Shown here piece by piece: positions 1 through 8,054 of a stretch of 44,954 nucleotides of DNA (positions are counted from its first letter, which is position 1; the number at the start of each line of letters is the position of its first letter). This DNA is from Candidatus Tokpelaia sp. JSC189 (GTDB lineage Bacteria; Pseudomonadota; Alphaproteobacteria; Rhizobiales; Rhizobiaceae). The translations under genes and the position numbers were made by a program. The notes under the pieces are model-generated. The model saw only the letters and a list, made by a program, of their open reading frames with translations. It searched no databases and was not told the DNA's origin. Location of the stretch: contig QENA01000006.1 in NCBI GenBank assembly GCA_003331045.1, positions 1 to 44,954 on the forward strand, read 5' to 3'.

Positions 1-186
1 CGTAATATCCTCTCCCATATGCGAAATAAGGTCATAACGATCAATCCTCATCACTCCATCCGTCCCACTAATCTTCTCAATTACATCTTCAGGACTCAAA
101 ATCGGCCACCCATACCCCAAATGTTCTCCATTCTCATAAAATACGAATAGACACTCATCTCTCTTCATAAACGGAGCCTTATTCAT
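1..186 (-). CDS. Hypothetical phage early protein, partial at window edge
   Basis: An open reading frame starts with ATG at 186 and stays open for 62 codons to the window edge. The peptide begins MNKAPFMKRDECLFVFYENG and is rich in Asp, Glu and Gly. I do not recognise its family. It sits directly downstream of the leftward promoter and the operator pair at 238-284, so it is probably the first gene of the leftward operon controlled by the repressor at 369-995. The 3' end is missing. Confidence 0.5.
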   Translation of the reverse strand, partial: MNKAPFMKRDECLFVFYENGEHLGYGWPILSPEDVIEKISGTDGVMRIDRYDLISHMGEDIT

Positions 187-234
187 CAATCATAATACCT
201 CTCATAAAAACATGACCCAGTCAGTGGTACTGAT

Positions 235-261
235 ATTATAGGTTTAAAATCCTATCGTCAA
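235..261 (-). promoter_or_regulatory. Leftward early promoter (PL-like)
   Basis: On the minus strand a -35-like TTGACG (256-261) and a perfect -10 TATAAT (235-240) are separated by 15 bp. That is short, but the boxes are otherwise near consensus. The spacer and part of the -10 are covered by the operator at 238-255, as expected for a repressor-controlled early promoter. It reads into the partial gene at 1-186. Confidence 0.55.
238..255. promoter_or_regulatory. Repressor operator OL1
   Basis: The 18-bp inverted repeat ATAGG-N8-CCTAT overlaps the leftward -10 box. The same pattern recurs at 267-284 and 1030-1047, and in a variant form at 1063-1080. All four flank the repressor gene. Binding by the repressor at 369-995 is inferred. 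Confidence 0.65.
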
Positions 262-266
262 TATTA

Positions 267-284
267 ATAGGTATTAAACCCTAT
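267..284. promoter_or_regulatory. Repressor operator OL2
   Basis: A second perfect ATAGG-N8-CCTAT palindrome lies 29 bp from the first, counted start to start, just upstream of the leftward -35 box. The near three-turn spacing would let two repressor dimers sit on nearly the same DNA face. Confidence 0.65.
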
Positions 285-309
285 ATTATTTTCGATGGAT
301 GAATTAGAA

Positions 310-336
310 TAATAAAAAACCCGCAGAAACGGGTTG
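310..336 (-). terminator. Rho-independent terminator of the repressor gene
   Basis: On the minus strand a 6-bp stem AACCCG/CGGGTT with a 6-nt loop is followed immediately by a T-rich tail (TTTTTTATTATT). It lies about 35 bp after the repressor stop codon and before the leftward promoter, so it separates repressor transcription from the leftward operon. Confidence 0.75.
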
Positions 337-368
337 AAAAGCGCATAAACTTATAGGCGAAGAGAACC

Positions 369-995
369 TTACATATCAGCTACAGTTCGCCGGACACGGC
401 CTATAATTTTGATTTTTCCTTCAATCCTTGGTGACGCAATTTTCTGGTAAGAATCCGGCTGGAATGGTGGAATTTCGTGCGGCTTATAACGCTTATAAGC
501 CGCCAATCCTGTTTCATCTGCAATGACGTAGCAGGCATTAGGAACAAGATCAACTTCAGACATATTGACAAATATAATTGAATCAGGTGGACTGACTTTA
601 TTCATGGACAGGCCATCAACACGTAAAGCAATCCATTTCCCCCTTGGTAAATCATAGGCAGCAACAGAAGGAAAATCTGAAAAGTCCACAGAACCTTCAT
701 TCCCCTGCATTTGCCCTGCACTCACCCAACTAATAAGAGGAACATCCATTACATTTTTTTCAATATCTTCTAACCTTCCTCCCTCCGCAAGCCAAGCAAC
801 GTTGGTTTTAAGAACTTTCGCTAAAGAAGCTAGTGTTTTTGTTTCAACACTTTTATTAACTCCTCCATCCTTCACTCTTCTGCGTATATCACGAATAGCA
901 GAATTAGAGAGCCCTGCCATCACAGATGCTTTGCTCTCCGATAATCCCAAAGCTTTTAATCTTTGATCTATGCGTTCCAGAATTTTATCAAGCAT
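369..995 (-). CDS. CI/LexA-type phage repressor, self-cleaving (S24 family)
   Basis: This 208-residue protein has an N-terminal helix-turn-helix (about 1-72) and a C-terminal LexA/UmuD-type S24 peptidase domain (about 84-205). The features needed for self-cleavage are visible: an Ala93-Gly94 cleavage site, Ser130 within a DGLSM motif and Lys168 within AAYKRY. In this family RecA filaments trigger cleavage, which inactivates the repressor and induces the phage. Length and domain order are normal, with no frameshift, in sharp contrast to the broken phage genes to the right. Operator-like palindromes lie on both sides of the gene. It probably still silences the early promoters and may give immunity to related phages; that role is inferred. 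Confidence 0.88.
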   Translation of the reverse strand: MLDKILERIDQRLKALGLSESKASVMAGLSNSAIRDIRRRVKDGGVNKSVETKTLASLAKVLKTNVAWLAEGGRLEDIEKNVMDVPLISWVSAGQMQGNEGSVDFSDFPSVAAYDLPRGKWIALRVDGLSMNKVSPPDSIIFVNMSEVDLVPNACYVIADETGLAAYKRYKPHEIPPFQPDSYQKIASPRIEGKIKIIGRVRRTVADM

Positions 996-1029
996 TCGGT
1001 TATTCTATCTAATTTTGTCTCCATTATTT

Positions 1030-1047
1030 ATAGGTTAATATCCCTAT
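1030..1047. promoter_or_regulatory. Repressor operator OR1
   Basis: A perfect ATAGG-N8-CCTAT palindrome lies between the repressor start and the rightward -35 box. It matches the two sites at 238-284. It could repress the rightward promoter and autoregulate the repressor's own promoter. Confidence 0.6.
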
Positions 1048-1054
1048 TTTAATA

Positions 1055-1083
1055 TTGACATTAGAGGGATGTATCCCAATAAT
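1055..1083 (+). promoter_or_regulatory. Rightward early promoter (PR-like)
   Basis: A perfect -35 TTGACA (1055-1060) is followed after exactly 17 bp by AATAAT (1078-1083), five of six bases matching the -10 consensus. The expected transcription start is at about 1090, which coincides with the ATG chosen for the next gene. The spacer and -10 overlap the variant operator at 1063-1080. Confidence 0.6.
1063..1080. promoter_or_regulatory. Variant repressor operator OR2
   Basis: AGAGG-N8-CCAAT matches the other three operators at 8 of the 10 conserved positions with the same 18-bp length. It contains an inner GGGAT/ATCCC palindrome. It lies in the spacer and -10 of the rightward promoter and starts 33 bp after OR1, so occupancy would block RNA polymerase. 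It is weaker by sequence than the other sites. Confidence 0.4.
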
Positions 1084-1089
1084 GTTTTC

Positions 1090-1341
1090 ATGATTAAGAT
1101 TTCACACTTATTAAAAATCATTGACGTATACCGATCTTCCACAGGATTGGCCGATAGCAGTATCAGTACGTACGTCTTCAACGATGGCAAGAAAATCCGC
1201 GATCTTCGCAAAGGCGCTGAAATTAGCGTGAGGCGCTTTAATAATGCCTTCCATTGGTTTTCAGATCACTGGCCTTGTGATGTTGAGTGGCCGGACGAAG
1301 TTGAACGCCCTGTTGGCTCTGTGGAAGATGGGAGGTCATGA
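1090..1341 (+). CDS. Phage early protein, Cro-position, hypothetical
   Basis: This is the first rightward gene after the repressor, the position taken by Cro or CII in lambdoid phages. An upstream ATG at 1069 lies inside the predicted promoter spacer, so the ATG at 1090 is preferred, giving 83 residues. The N-terminal half (LLKIIDVYRSSTGLADSSIS and onward) resembles small DNA-binding proteins of Hyphomicrobiales phages, with a likely helix-turn-helix. The C-terminus ends in a WPDEVERP-type tail seen in such proteins. There is no Shine-Dalgarno sequence before 1090, and the predicted transcription start falls on the ATG, so the mRNA may be leaderless. DNA binding is inferred, not proven. Confidence 0.6.
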   Translation: MIKISHLLKIIDVYRSSTGLADSSISTYVFNDGKKIRDLRKGAEISVRRFNNAFHWFSDHWPCDVEWPDEVERPVGSVEDGRS

Positions 1342-1344
1342 TGG

Positions 1345-1582
1345 CTCAACATGCCCTTTGCAAACAGGGCGATCCCTTTTTCTGCGCTCTTGAGGTTTTG
1401 TCCGGAGGATATGCCATGAAGGTTAGAGGGTAGCAAGCTGGTTTTGACCTCATTTCGTTTACAAGCGAGGAGAGGGTCTGAACAAAGGAAAGATAGCCCC
1501 GTTATCTGGCCTGCATGATGATTTAGGGGCACAGATGAAGACGGTTTGTGTTCAGGCAAGAGTGATTGAGAGATCAGGCTAA
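1345..1582 (+). other. Prophage interval without a convincing gene
   Basis: Only a short open frame (1342-1434, about 30 codons, starting MAQHALCKQGD) is visible, and no continuous reading frame resembles a known phage gene. It is probably decayed early-region DNA between the Cro-position gene and the replication genes. Confidence 0.4.
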
Positions 1583-1744
1583 TTTATTTTTTTTGGTATT
1601 AAAGGGTCCTCGAAGGATGTGGAATATCTGGCGGCACGATTGGAGTTTGCCAGAGTGTTGGCTGGACTGTCGGCCACTTGGGAGATTGCATGTAATGCAG
1701 AAGCCGAAACGGACAGAGATTCAGGCATTGAAAGGAATGATTGA
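1583..1744 (+). pseudogene. Remnant of phage gene upstream of DUF1376
   Basis: A coding-like frame runs without an ATG from just after an in-frame stop (1580-1582), through a run of eight T at 1587-1594, to TGA at 1742-1744. It reads KGSSKDVEYLAARLEFARVL and continues with an acidic C-terminus. Its stop overlaps the ATG of the next gene (TGATG), so the original arrangement was translationally coupled. The 5' part is missing or shifted, probably at the T run. I do not recognise the family. Confidence 0.5.
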
Positions 1745-2031
1745 TGAAGGGACTACCTTATTACAAGGCGTATCCTCGTGACTTTATAGAAGGAACGATA
1801 GGTATGCCTTTTGAATTGAAGGGTGCGTATCGTTTGGTTCTTGACCTTATATATATGCAGGCTGGGCGACTGCCAGATGATGCGCGGTATATTTCTGGGG
1901 TTCTTGGTTGTACCGTCAAGAAATGGCTGTTGTTACGTCGTCAGCTTGTTTTAGCGGGAAAGATTAATGTCAATGGAGATACGTTAAGCAATTCGCGTAC
2001 AGATATTGAGTCTTTGAGAGAAGGTGCGTGA
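1744..2031 (+). CDS. DUF1376 (YdaU-like) phage replication-region protein
   Basis: The 95-residue product starts MKGLPYYKAYPRDFIEGTIG and matches the DUF1376 pattern: KxPYYxxYPRDF, then an LKGAYRLVLDLIY core and a GCTVKKW turn. Members occur in prophage replication modules and are proposed to act with helicase loading or as winged-helix DNA-binding proteins; the function is not established. The ATG at 1744 is chosen because it overlaps the preceding stop. The TGA at 2029-2031 overlaps a GTG start at 2028 for the helicase gene. The frame is uninterrupted, so this gene may be intact, although its partners are not. Confidence 0.75.
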   Translation: MKGLPYYKAYPRDFIEGTIGMPFELKGAYRLVLDLIYMQAGRLPDDARYISGVLGCTVKKWLLLRRQLVLAGKINVNGDTLSNSRTDIESLREGA

Positions 2032-2570
2032 ATAGAGCAGTTTCACAAAAATCATTTATCATTGAAATTGAACAAAATGTTCTTGGAAGCTGCCTGTTGG
2101 AAACGAAAAGCTTTGTAAAAGTGTTTACCGATTTTGAGGACAGATAATTTTATTGAGCCACTACATCGGGAAATTTTTTCAAACATGGAAAAAGCCTATA
2201 GCACATACAAGTCAACAATACTGCCTATAACTATTCGGTTTGTCACGGATGAACAGGATATCGCATTTAAAGAGAAATTAGGCATTGATCTGAAAGAATA
2301 TGTGACAAGGCTTATGACATCTGCTGTTTCCACTTCTTCTAGAAGACAGGATAGAGCAAAGGCAGTTATTGAGCAATGGGCGCGCCTCAGTCTGGCAGAA
2401 GAGGCAGAAAATATTGCCAATGCTGCCCGCGATCCGCTTGCCAAGGCAGGTACATTGATATCGACAGCTTTCCAGTCTTTCGACCAGATCATGCAGCAAT
2501 GGGGCAGGCATGACTAGTATAACATGGGGTCTTATCGACTTGAACCGTCTCACAGGCGGAATACAGCGGC
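2028..2570 (+). pseudogene. Phage DnaB-type replicative helicase, frameshifted N-terminal fragment
   Basis: Three successive frames together read a DnaB N-terminal domain. The first, from GTG 2028, gives IEIEQNVLGSCLLE and ends at TAA 2145-2147. The second (2134-2517) gives FIEPLHREIFSNMEK and the helical linker, ending at TAG 2515. The third, from about 2510, gives LIDLNRLTGGIQR, which normally precedes the Walker A motif. The ATPase domain is then missing and the sequence turns into a DUF2213 protein. Two frameshifts and a deletion make it non-functional. It would have unwound DNA at phage replication forks. Confidence 0.75.
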
Positions 2571-3307
2571 GCATATGCGGCAATCATAATTGCTCTTGTG
2601 GATGAAGGCCGTATGGGGCCGGATATAAAGGTGCTGGATCACAAACAATTAACATTTGACAACATGGAAATCATGTTAGCTAACAAGGACTCTAACATGG
2701 AAAACAAAAAACTGATTGCTGTTTTGGAACCCGCATTGACAGCCCTCAAGGAAGGCAAGGAACTTTCCGAGGATGAGACTACAGCAATTATCGATGCGCT
2801 TGGCTGTTTCGATGAAGCTGAAGAGGAAAAATAAGGCTGCTGACAAAGAAGAGGCAGGAACAGAGAATGCGGAAGACGATGAAGAATTGATCGTTGATCC
2901 TTCTCTCAAAGAAGATATTGTCGAAGTCGAAAAGGTGCTTGAAGAGCTTACAACCTCAGACAAAAACCTAAAAAAGCATAGATGCCAAAATTCGCAGAGC
3001 CATCGACAAGGCGTTGCGGGATTCGATCATTCGCCATCGTACCAAATCCAGTATGAATGCACGCGGTCTCTATGCTGATATGGCATCGCGCGATCAGCTT
3101 GCCCGCGATCTTTATCCGGTTATCAGCAATTACGGAGCAAAGAAACTTGGCTTTGATGCGCAAGAGGCCATGAGATGCCGTCAGTCAAGGCATATCTCAA
3201 AGCCTTTTGTCTCCTCTAACCAAAATCAGCCAGTTTACGGCATGGCAACAGATAGCCGCACACGTAAATCATCCATTGCCAACAAATTTCATGGAGGGAA
3301 GAAATAA
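2560..3307 (+). pseudogene. DUF2213-type phage head protein, C-terminal remnant with frameshifts
   Basis: The sequence resumes as RRICGNH then ALVDEGRMGPDIKVLD, which resembles the RGNHIALVxxGRxGPD motif of DUF2213 proteins (a prohead protease-like family found next to the portal gene). It continues through an acidic scaffold-like region (2598-2834, then 2830-2970 in another frame). A third frame, from about 2974 to 3307, encodes IDAKIRRAIDKALRDSIIRH and a conserved C-terminus. Frameshifts lie near 2830 and in an A-rich run near 2970. The N-terminal half is missing. It is not expected to yield protein. Confidence 0.65.
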
Positions 3308-4041
3308 TACCTTTCTAGTCCACAGTTAATCTGCAACAGGGTTTTGGGGTTGTCTGCGATTTCGCCTTTTCCATCAGCACCGCTGCCTGCCCGCGATACT
3401 GGATTCCGCAAGTGCGGCAAATAATATTATCGGTTGTGCTTTCACAGTCAAATCTGGCGCTACCGGTACATTTGATACAACCGCAGACCCGCGGGCCATT
3501 GTCGCGCAGGCAGGCGGATCAGGTACATTTTCCGGTATTCCTTTGTCCATTCGAAAGAATATGCAAGCTGGGGTGGCGTTGATGGAACTCTTGCCCTCCA
3601 CGTTGCAGGTGCCGAACAATAGTGTTATGATATTGTGTATTATGGGTGAGATCACAGTATTAGCAAAGACCGCAAGCAATCCAGGTGATCTGGTTTATTT
3701 CAATAATACCACAGGTGAGCTTGCTTTTTCTGCTCCAACTGCCGCAGCGCCTGACGGATTAACACTTAATCCCGACAGCAGATATGCACGCATCCACAGG
3801 CGCAAGCCTGGTCGTTATCCGTATCACAGAGCCATCACTGGTTATACCTGCGGCCTCCTGGCGGCGGTGGCGCTTAAGTCAAGGCCAAGACATAAGGATT
3901 ATTGCCTTTTCAGATGCACTCAAAAATGGATCATTCAAATTCTTTGGCTATTACCCTGCAGCGCCATCTGCCGATGTGAGCAAAAAATCAGCCAAGACAG
4001 ACAGCAAAGATCCTGCCGAACGCAAGGGCAAGAAAAAGTAA
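3308..4041 (+). pseudogene. Phage structural cement (Gp24-like) protein, multiply frameshifted
   Basis: Fragments in different frames resemble head-decoration proteins of the Gp24/DUF2190 type: QQGFGVVCDFAF near 3335-3370, ILDSASAANNIIGCAFTVKS near 3400, then LPSTLQVPNNSVM and GDLVYFNNTTGELAF (3580-3740). A later frame gives VVIRITEPSLVIPA and SDALKNGSFKFFGYYPAAP, ending in a lysine-rich tail at 4041. The last part may be a separate small gene. Such proteins stabilise the capsid. At least three frame changes rule out a functional product. Confidence 0.6.
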
Positions 4042-4043
4042 GG

Positions 4044-4433
4044 CCATATCATACAAAAAAACTGGCAATGGCTTTGAGCAGCTTGAAAAGCTGCTGAATG
4101 ACTTTTCACGCTGGCAATCAAAGACCGGCCGGCCAACGTCAGCGAAATATGAAGATGAAATTCCTGTTTCTGATATTGCTCAATACCGGGAATATAGCAC
4201 TTCCCCTGGCATTCCGCCGCGTCCTTGAGTTTGTGCGCACCGTAATTGCTAAAGACAAAGCCAAATGGATGCAGTCAATGGAAGAAGGCGTTAAAGCAGC
4301 AATTAGCCGGTAAGGTAGATGCCAAAACAGTACTGGAAAATACGGCACTCATGGCTGCCGGGGATATTGCCAAATTGATTCAGGTTATTGATCGGCCACC
4401 GCTCAATCCAGGCACAACGATGACTTGGTGATG
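4044..4433 (+). pseudogene. Phage neck/tail-completion-like protein, frameshifted
   Basis: Frame one (about 4044-4229) reads YKKTGNGFEQLEKLLNDFSR and stops after PGIPPRP. Another frame continues as FVRTVIAKDKAKWMQSMEEG, and a third (from about 4310) as GKVDAKTVLENTALMAAGDI up to DRPPLNPG. The amphipathic helix followed by a DRPPLNPxT segment is typical of head-tail connector or HK97 gp10-like proteins. The family call is tentative. The gene is clearly broken. Confidence 0.5.
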
Positions 4434-4640
4434 GCAGCGATCAAAAACGTGCCGAACAGCAGCGTATTGAAGAAGCAAAGGCCAGTGTATCATCGGTTGC
4501 CGCAGTATATATCCCTCCACAGACTGCCACAAAGATTAAAAACAAGACAGGCAGCTGAAATTCTCAATCAGCAGATAACTGAAACCTTTAACCGTGCAGC
4601 TTCTGATTTTGATAGCGGCATTGCGAGATGATTTAAAGAC
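4434..4640 (+). pseudogene. Phage structural gene remnant, unassigned
   Basis: Two short frames look coding-like: EAKASVSSVAAVYIPPQTAT (about 4470-4550), and AAEILNQQITETFNRAASDF ending at about 4631. Neither is long enough to assign. Position between neck-like and baseplate-like genes suggests a tail gene. It is not expected to be functional. Confidence 0.35.
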
Positions 4641-4691
4641 ATGCCTTATCCTTTTGACGAGATGTTGACTCAGGCTGTAAAATGAATAGGG

Positions 4692-5196
4692 TCATATTTT
4701 GCCGCTGATGACGTCTTTATTATGGATGGAGAATCCTTACGTCCAGACATTTGAGGCGGCGCGGCCAATTGAAGTGCGTGTATCTGAACCAAGAAAAATA
4801 ATGAAATATCCGCTTGAGGATGACCAACCATCGCAGATCATCAATGTGATTGAACCGATAAAATCGAAATCCGCTTTATTTTTTGCCGGTTACCGCGATG
4901 TGTTTGCGCAAATGCGCAGCATGTTTGTTCAAGCTCAACTTTTAACCGTGCAGACGCGAGCACGGACTTATGAAAAGATGGTCATACCTGAACTTCCCCA
5001 TCAGGAAGCAACCGATTTCATTGACGTCTTGATGGTGATATTAAAGCTTGAGGAAGCACTCTTTATCACACCGGAATATGGCGATCTGTCTCAATCTCAA
5101 GTGATTAGGAGTTCAGATGCATCGGCCGTTAACAGGGGCACGCAAAACCCATTACTGACCAATGATGCAACTGCAAGAAAGACGCGCCATTCTTAA
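4692..5196 (+). pseudogene. Dit-like phage baseplate protein, frameshifted
   Basis: The start reads YFAADDVFIMDGESLRPDI and then stops near 4758; the reading continues in another frame as EAARPIEVRVSEPRKIMKYP. A downstream stretch reads YRDVFAQMRSMFVQAQLLTV followed by LPHQEATDFIDVLMVILKLE and FITPEYGDLSQSQV. The order resembles Dit-like baseplate proteins of Hyphomicrobiales phages. The long frame at 4699-5196 covers most of the gene, but the frameshift near 4755, and probably another near 4840, break it. Confidence 0.55.
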
Positions 5197-5199
5197 TTT

Positions 5200-5506
5200 G
5201 TCATCAATCACAGGCATCAAATGAACACAATCAATTTTTGCGGGTACCATCACAGGTTTTCTCAGTGCGGCTTGATGATACACGCTTTGTCATACGCATA
5301 AAAACGCAGGACGAAGCATGATCGCCGATCTGGAACGAAACGCCATAATGCTATTCCGAGGCATGTGCCTGCTCGCCAATGCGCCGGTTATACCTTAACC
5401 GATATAGTAAGGAAGGTAATTTTATGATGCTGACCGTCAATAATGAACTGCCTGATTGGGAAAAATTCGGCAGAGCGCAAATGCTACTCTTATCTTATAA
5501 AGAGTG
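5200..5506 (+). pseudogene. Small phage tail gene remnant
   Basis: Coding-like pieces in two frames read VRLDDTRFVIRIKTQDEA (about 5260-5320) and ADLERNAIMLFRGMCLLANA followed by FMMLTVNNELPDWEKFGRAQ, ending at the stop near 5506. Position between Dit-like and hub-like genes fits a small tail-fibre-assembly or plug protein. The family is uncertain and the frame is broken near 5320. Confidence 0.4.
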
Positions 5507-5524
5507 AAGTTGAAGCATTAAGAC

Positions 5525-6234
5525 ATGGACAATAAATTTGATCCGCGCCGGTTGCGCGTGTCTGTTGAAGTCGATGGGCAGATGAAAATTTATAAAGGGT
5601 TACAAATCCATGTAATCGATGAAAAGAATACCGGACTTTCTGAAAACACCTGCAAGATTGAGTTATTCAATCTCAACACGGAAACGCGCAATTATCTGCT
5701 GATAGGAATAAGCCCTTTCAACAAAAACCGGACACGCAAGAGAGTGATCGTTGAGGCAGGTCGTCAAAGCACCGGACTGACAAAGGTATTTGTCGGTGAT
5801 ATGACAACGGCAAGCCTGACCCAGCCACCGGATATAGGATTATCGTTGGAAGCTAGGACCGGCTATTGGCTTGAAAGCAATCGGTTTCTCGCTCTGGAGA
5901 AGATCAGGAGCAGCTTTCGAGCCTGTCCGGGAAGGTTGCTGATGACACGAGGCTTGAGCTTGAATTTCAGGCAACAGATAAACGGATTTCCAATTATAGC
6001 TTTACCGGTGGCACACTGCGTCAAGTGGATAAGATTGGACAGGCAGAGAGTATTGATGCTTTTGTCGATGACAATCTACTGGTTGTGAAAGATGTCGGCA
6101 AACCACGTAAAAACAGAAAACGCATCCTCCGAAAGGATACCGGCTTGATCGGCGTGCCCGAACTAACAGAGCATGGCGTAATCAATACTGGCGATATGCA
6201 GGCAACACTTACCATATATCAATATGGCTATTAA
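5525..6234 (+). pseudogene. Phage tail hub-like protein, single frameshift
   Basis: Frame one from ATG 5525 reads a β-rich N-terminus (RRLRVSVEVDGQMKIYKGLQ, then EIELFNLN-like strands) up to about 5870. The reading then moves to another frame, SRSGEDQEQLSSLSGKVADD, followed by SNYSFTGGTLRQVDKIGQAE and a VKDVGKPRKNRKRILRKDTG segment, ending GDMQATLTIYQYGY at 6234. Together they give one protein of about 235 residues like the N-terminal half of baseplate hub proteins. One shift around 5870-5890 breaks it. This is the last recognisable phage gene. Confidence 0.6.
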
Positions 6235-6240
6235 GGTGAT

Positions 6241-6710
6241 AAAAAGTAAAATGGTATATACAAAAAATCACAGATAGTCAGAGCATGTATGTGCCATCAT
6301 ATATAATACCTAGTTTGCGGCACCTGTTATTCATCACCCCTTGAACTCTTCGACACGATTTTTCTTCAAACCGGATTAACATCAGAGACAATAGTAAGTC
6401 TTATCAGTGCAAATTTATCTTTTATCAAAATCGTAGTGCGCCGCCGCGACGAAGATGATTTAATATAAAGGCTGCCAGCGTTATTGAAAGTTATAATTAT
6501 AATCTTAGCTGAAAAACACTTGATTTCACAGCTGTTTACAGATTAAAAGTAATTTCATGATTACAGTACCTGACAAGATGAGATCTTGCATTAAGGTGGA
6601 TTAGATAGATGAAATCATTGGTATGATTTTCTCCTATTGGTACTAAGATTTCTTTCCAGGTTATTTCTCGTTATCTCATTGTATTTGAACAAGATAAGTT
6701 CGAAGTTGTC
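6241..6710. other. Interval between prophage remnant and gpt
   Basis: No gene is visible. A short stretch near 6410-6465 reads SLISANLSFIKIVVRRRDED in one frame and may be a last phage remnant. The region before gpt is AT-rich and should hold its promoter, but I see no clear -35/-10 pair and only a weak ribosome binding site before 6711. Confidence 0.3.
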
Positions 6711-7181
6711 ATGTCTCTGCTCGACAAAACCTTTCCTATAAGTTGGGATCAGTTCCATCGTGATGCACGGGCCCTAGCTTGGAGAATTTCAGATCAAAAT
6801 AAAAAATGGGAAGCGACTGTCACTATCACACGCGGTGGTCTTGTGCCTGTTGCAGTCGTTTGCCGTGAGCTTGGTATTCGTACGATTGAAACGATCTGCA
6901 TCGCTTCCTATCACGATTATTCCACCCAAGGGGAAATAACTGTCCTGAAAAGCAAAGGCCAGAATATACTTGTTATCGACGATCTGACAGATACCGGCAA
7001 AACAGCATCGATTGTCCGCAAGATAATTCCCAAGGCGCATTTTGCAATAGTTTATGCCAAACCGCAGGGCCGTCCGTTGATTGATACATTTGTTACAGAA
7101 GTAAGTCAGGACACATGGATTTATTTTCCATGGGATATGGGCTTTACCTATCAGAAGCCAATTGCAAAATCAGGCTATTGA
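6711..7181 (+). CDS. gpt: Xanthine(-guanine) phosphoribosyltransferase
   Basis: Gpt transfers phosphoribose from PRPP to xanthine, guanine and, weakly, hypoxanthine, for purine salvage in the cytosol. The protein has 156 residues (E. coli Gpt has 152). It contains the substrate loop ITRGGLVP (about 39-46), the PRPP-binding motif [12 protein letters not shown] with Asp90-Asp91 (88-99), and the Gpt-specific C-terminal stretch [20 protein letters not shown] followed by [10 protein letters not shown]. No partner gene adjoins it. It is complete, with ATG at 6711 giving the usual [10 protein letters not shown] start. Confidence 0.93.
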   Translation: MSLLDKTFPISWDQFHRDARALAWRISDQNKKWEATVTITRGGLVPVAVVCRELGIRTIETICIASYHDYSTQGEITVLKSKGQNILVIDDLTDTGKTASIVRKIIPKAHFAIVYAKPQGRPLIDTFVTEVSQDTWIYFPWDMGFTYQKPIAKSGY

Positions 7182-7498
7182 TCAATTTTATTATTAATCG
7201 ATATTGTTTTCTGGTGAAGGATTAGGGATGAACGCCATTCCTTGTAAGGAGTACAGGCAGGCTCATTTCTAGCCGCTTGTAGGCGTAAGCTGGCATAATA
7301 TCTCGCCAGATTAGCATACCATAATTGGTATGAGCCGCTAATATCGGCCGCTTTCCAATCCGAATCTATCAAGATACTATTATCCTGTACGGTTATTTTC
7401 TCCTGAATATAAGAATTCAGAAATATAATAGATCTTGTCAGAGACCTTCTGCACCAGCGATTATCCAGAACAGCCGAATAAAGCTTTATAATGGGCAC
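7175..7498 (-). CDS. Hypothetical protein, doubtful
   Basis: This 107-codon frame overlaps the end of gpt by seven bases. It contains a plausible amphipathic stretch, [20 protein letters not shown], but I do not recognise a family, and there is no strong Shine-Dalgarno sequence before its start. It may be the surviving part of a larger decayed gene, given the remnants around it. Confidence 0.25.
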   Translation of the reverse strand: MPIIKLYSAVLDNRWCRRSLTRSIIFLNSYIQEKITVQDNSILIDSDWKAADISGSYQLWYANLARYYASLRLQAARNEPACTPYKEWRSSLILHQKTISINNKIDQ

Positions 7499-8054
7499 CT
7501 TAACTGCAGGTTATGCTAATCACCAAAGGTCGGCCCATGCTTGGCAAAACCCTATCCGAGGCAGCTGTTCACGTTATCCCTATAAAGAAGCAAGCGTCCA
7601 TGAGCCACAGAGTCACGGCCAATCACGATATTACATTATATAAAAATCTAAGCAGAAAAGGATCAGCTGATGTTTTTACCGCTACCTTTTCCCATCAGGA
7701 AAAATGGCTGGAATATAGAAAACATTTTCGAATAGCTAACATCTACAAAAGCAGCTACCCACGTAAACAAGCCGAAGTTGAAACAGATATTTCTTGGGTT
7801 CTCATCCCATTCCCAGATATCACCACAGACTAGTTATCATGGTACACCATCTAAGATAGCATGAGCTGTCTAACAAAAACCAGAATGCACCTCTCTAGAC
7901 ATAAACCGTACAAATCCTCGCCCCGCCGACAGGTCCAATACATTAAATGCCGGTCTATTTCAAAAAATAAAAAACAAGAAGCCTGACTTTATTCCAACAT
8001 CTGCCTAAAATTCCTACCACGCGGACAAAAAATTTCCTATACGACAACTACTAG
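7499..8054. other. Gene-poor interval between gpt and ettA
   Basis: A 106-codon frame (7513-7833, plus) is present, but its composition is not clearly coding and it has no recognisable domain. No terminator with a convincing stem and T-tract is seen after ettA. Probably decayed DNA. Confidence 0.3.

Larger units (their letters stand above)
1..6240 (+). mobile_element. Degraded prophage with intact-looking immunity region
   Basis: A temperate-phage layout is readable: a leftward gene, a CI/LexA-type repressor, a rightward early gene, a DUF1376 gene, a DnaB-like helicase, then head and tail genes ending in a hub-like protein. From about 1580 onward nearly every gene carries frameshifts, seen as one protein continuing in a second or third reading frame. 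I find no integrase, terminase, portal, major capsid, tape-measure or lysis gene inside the window. A deletion appears to join the helicase to a DUF2213 gene near 2565. No att site could be identified. The left edge is cut by the window, so the integrase may lie outside. Confidence 0.85.

Noticed and set aside
1434-1559. Minus-strand frame 1266-1559 as a gene opposite the Cro-position gene
   Set aside because: Overlaps the better supported plus-strand gene, no ribosome binding site, composition not coding-like.
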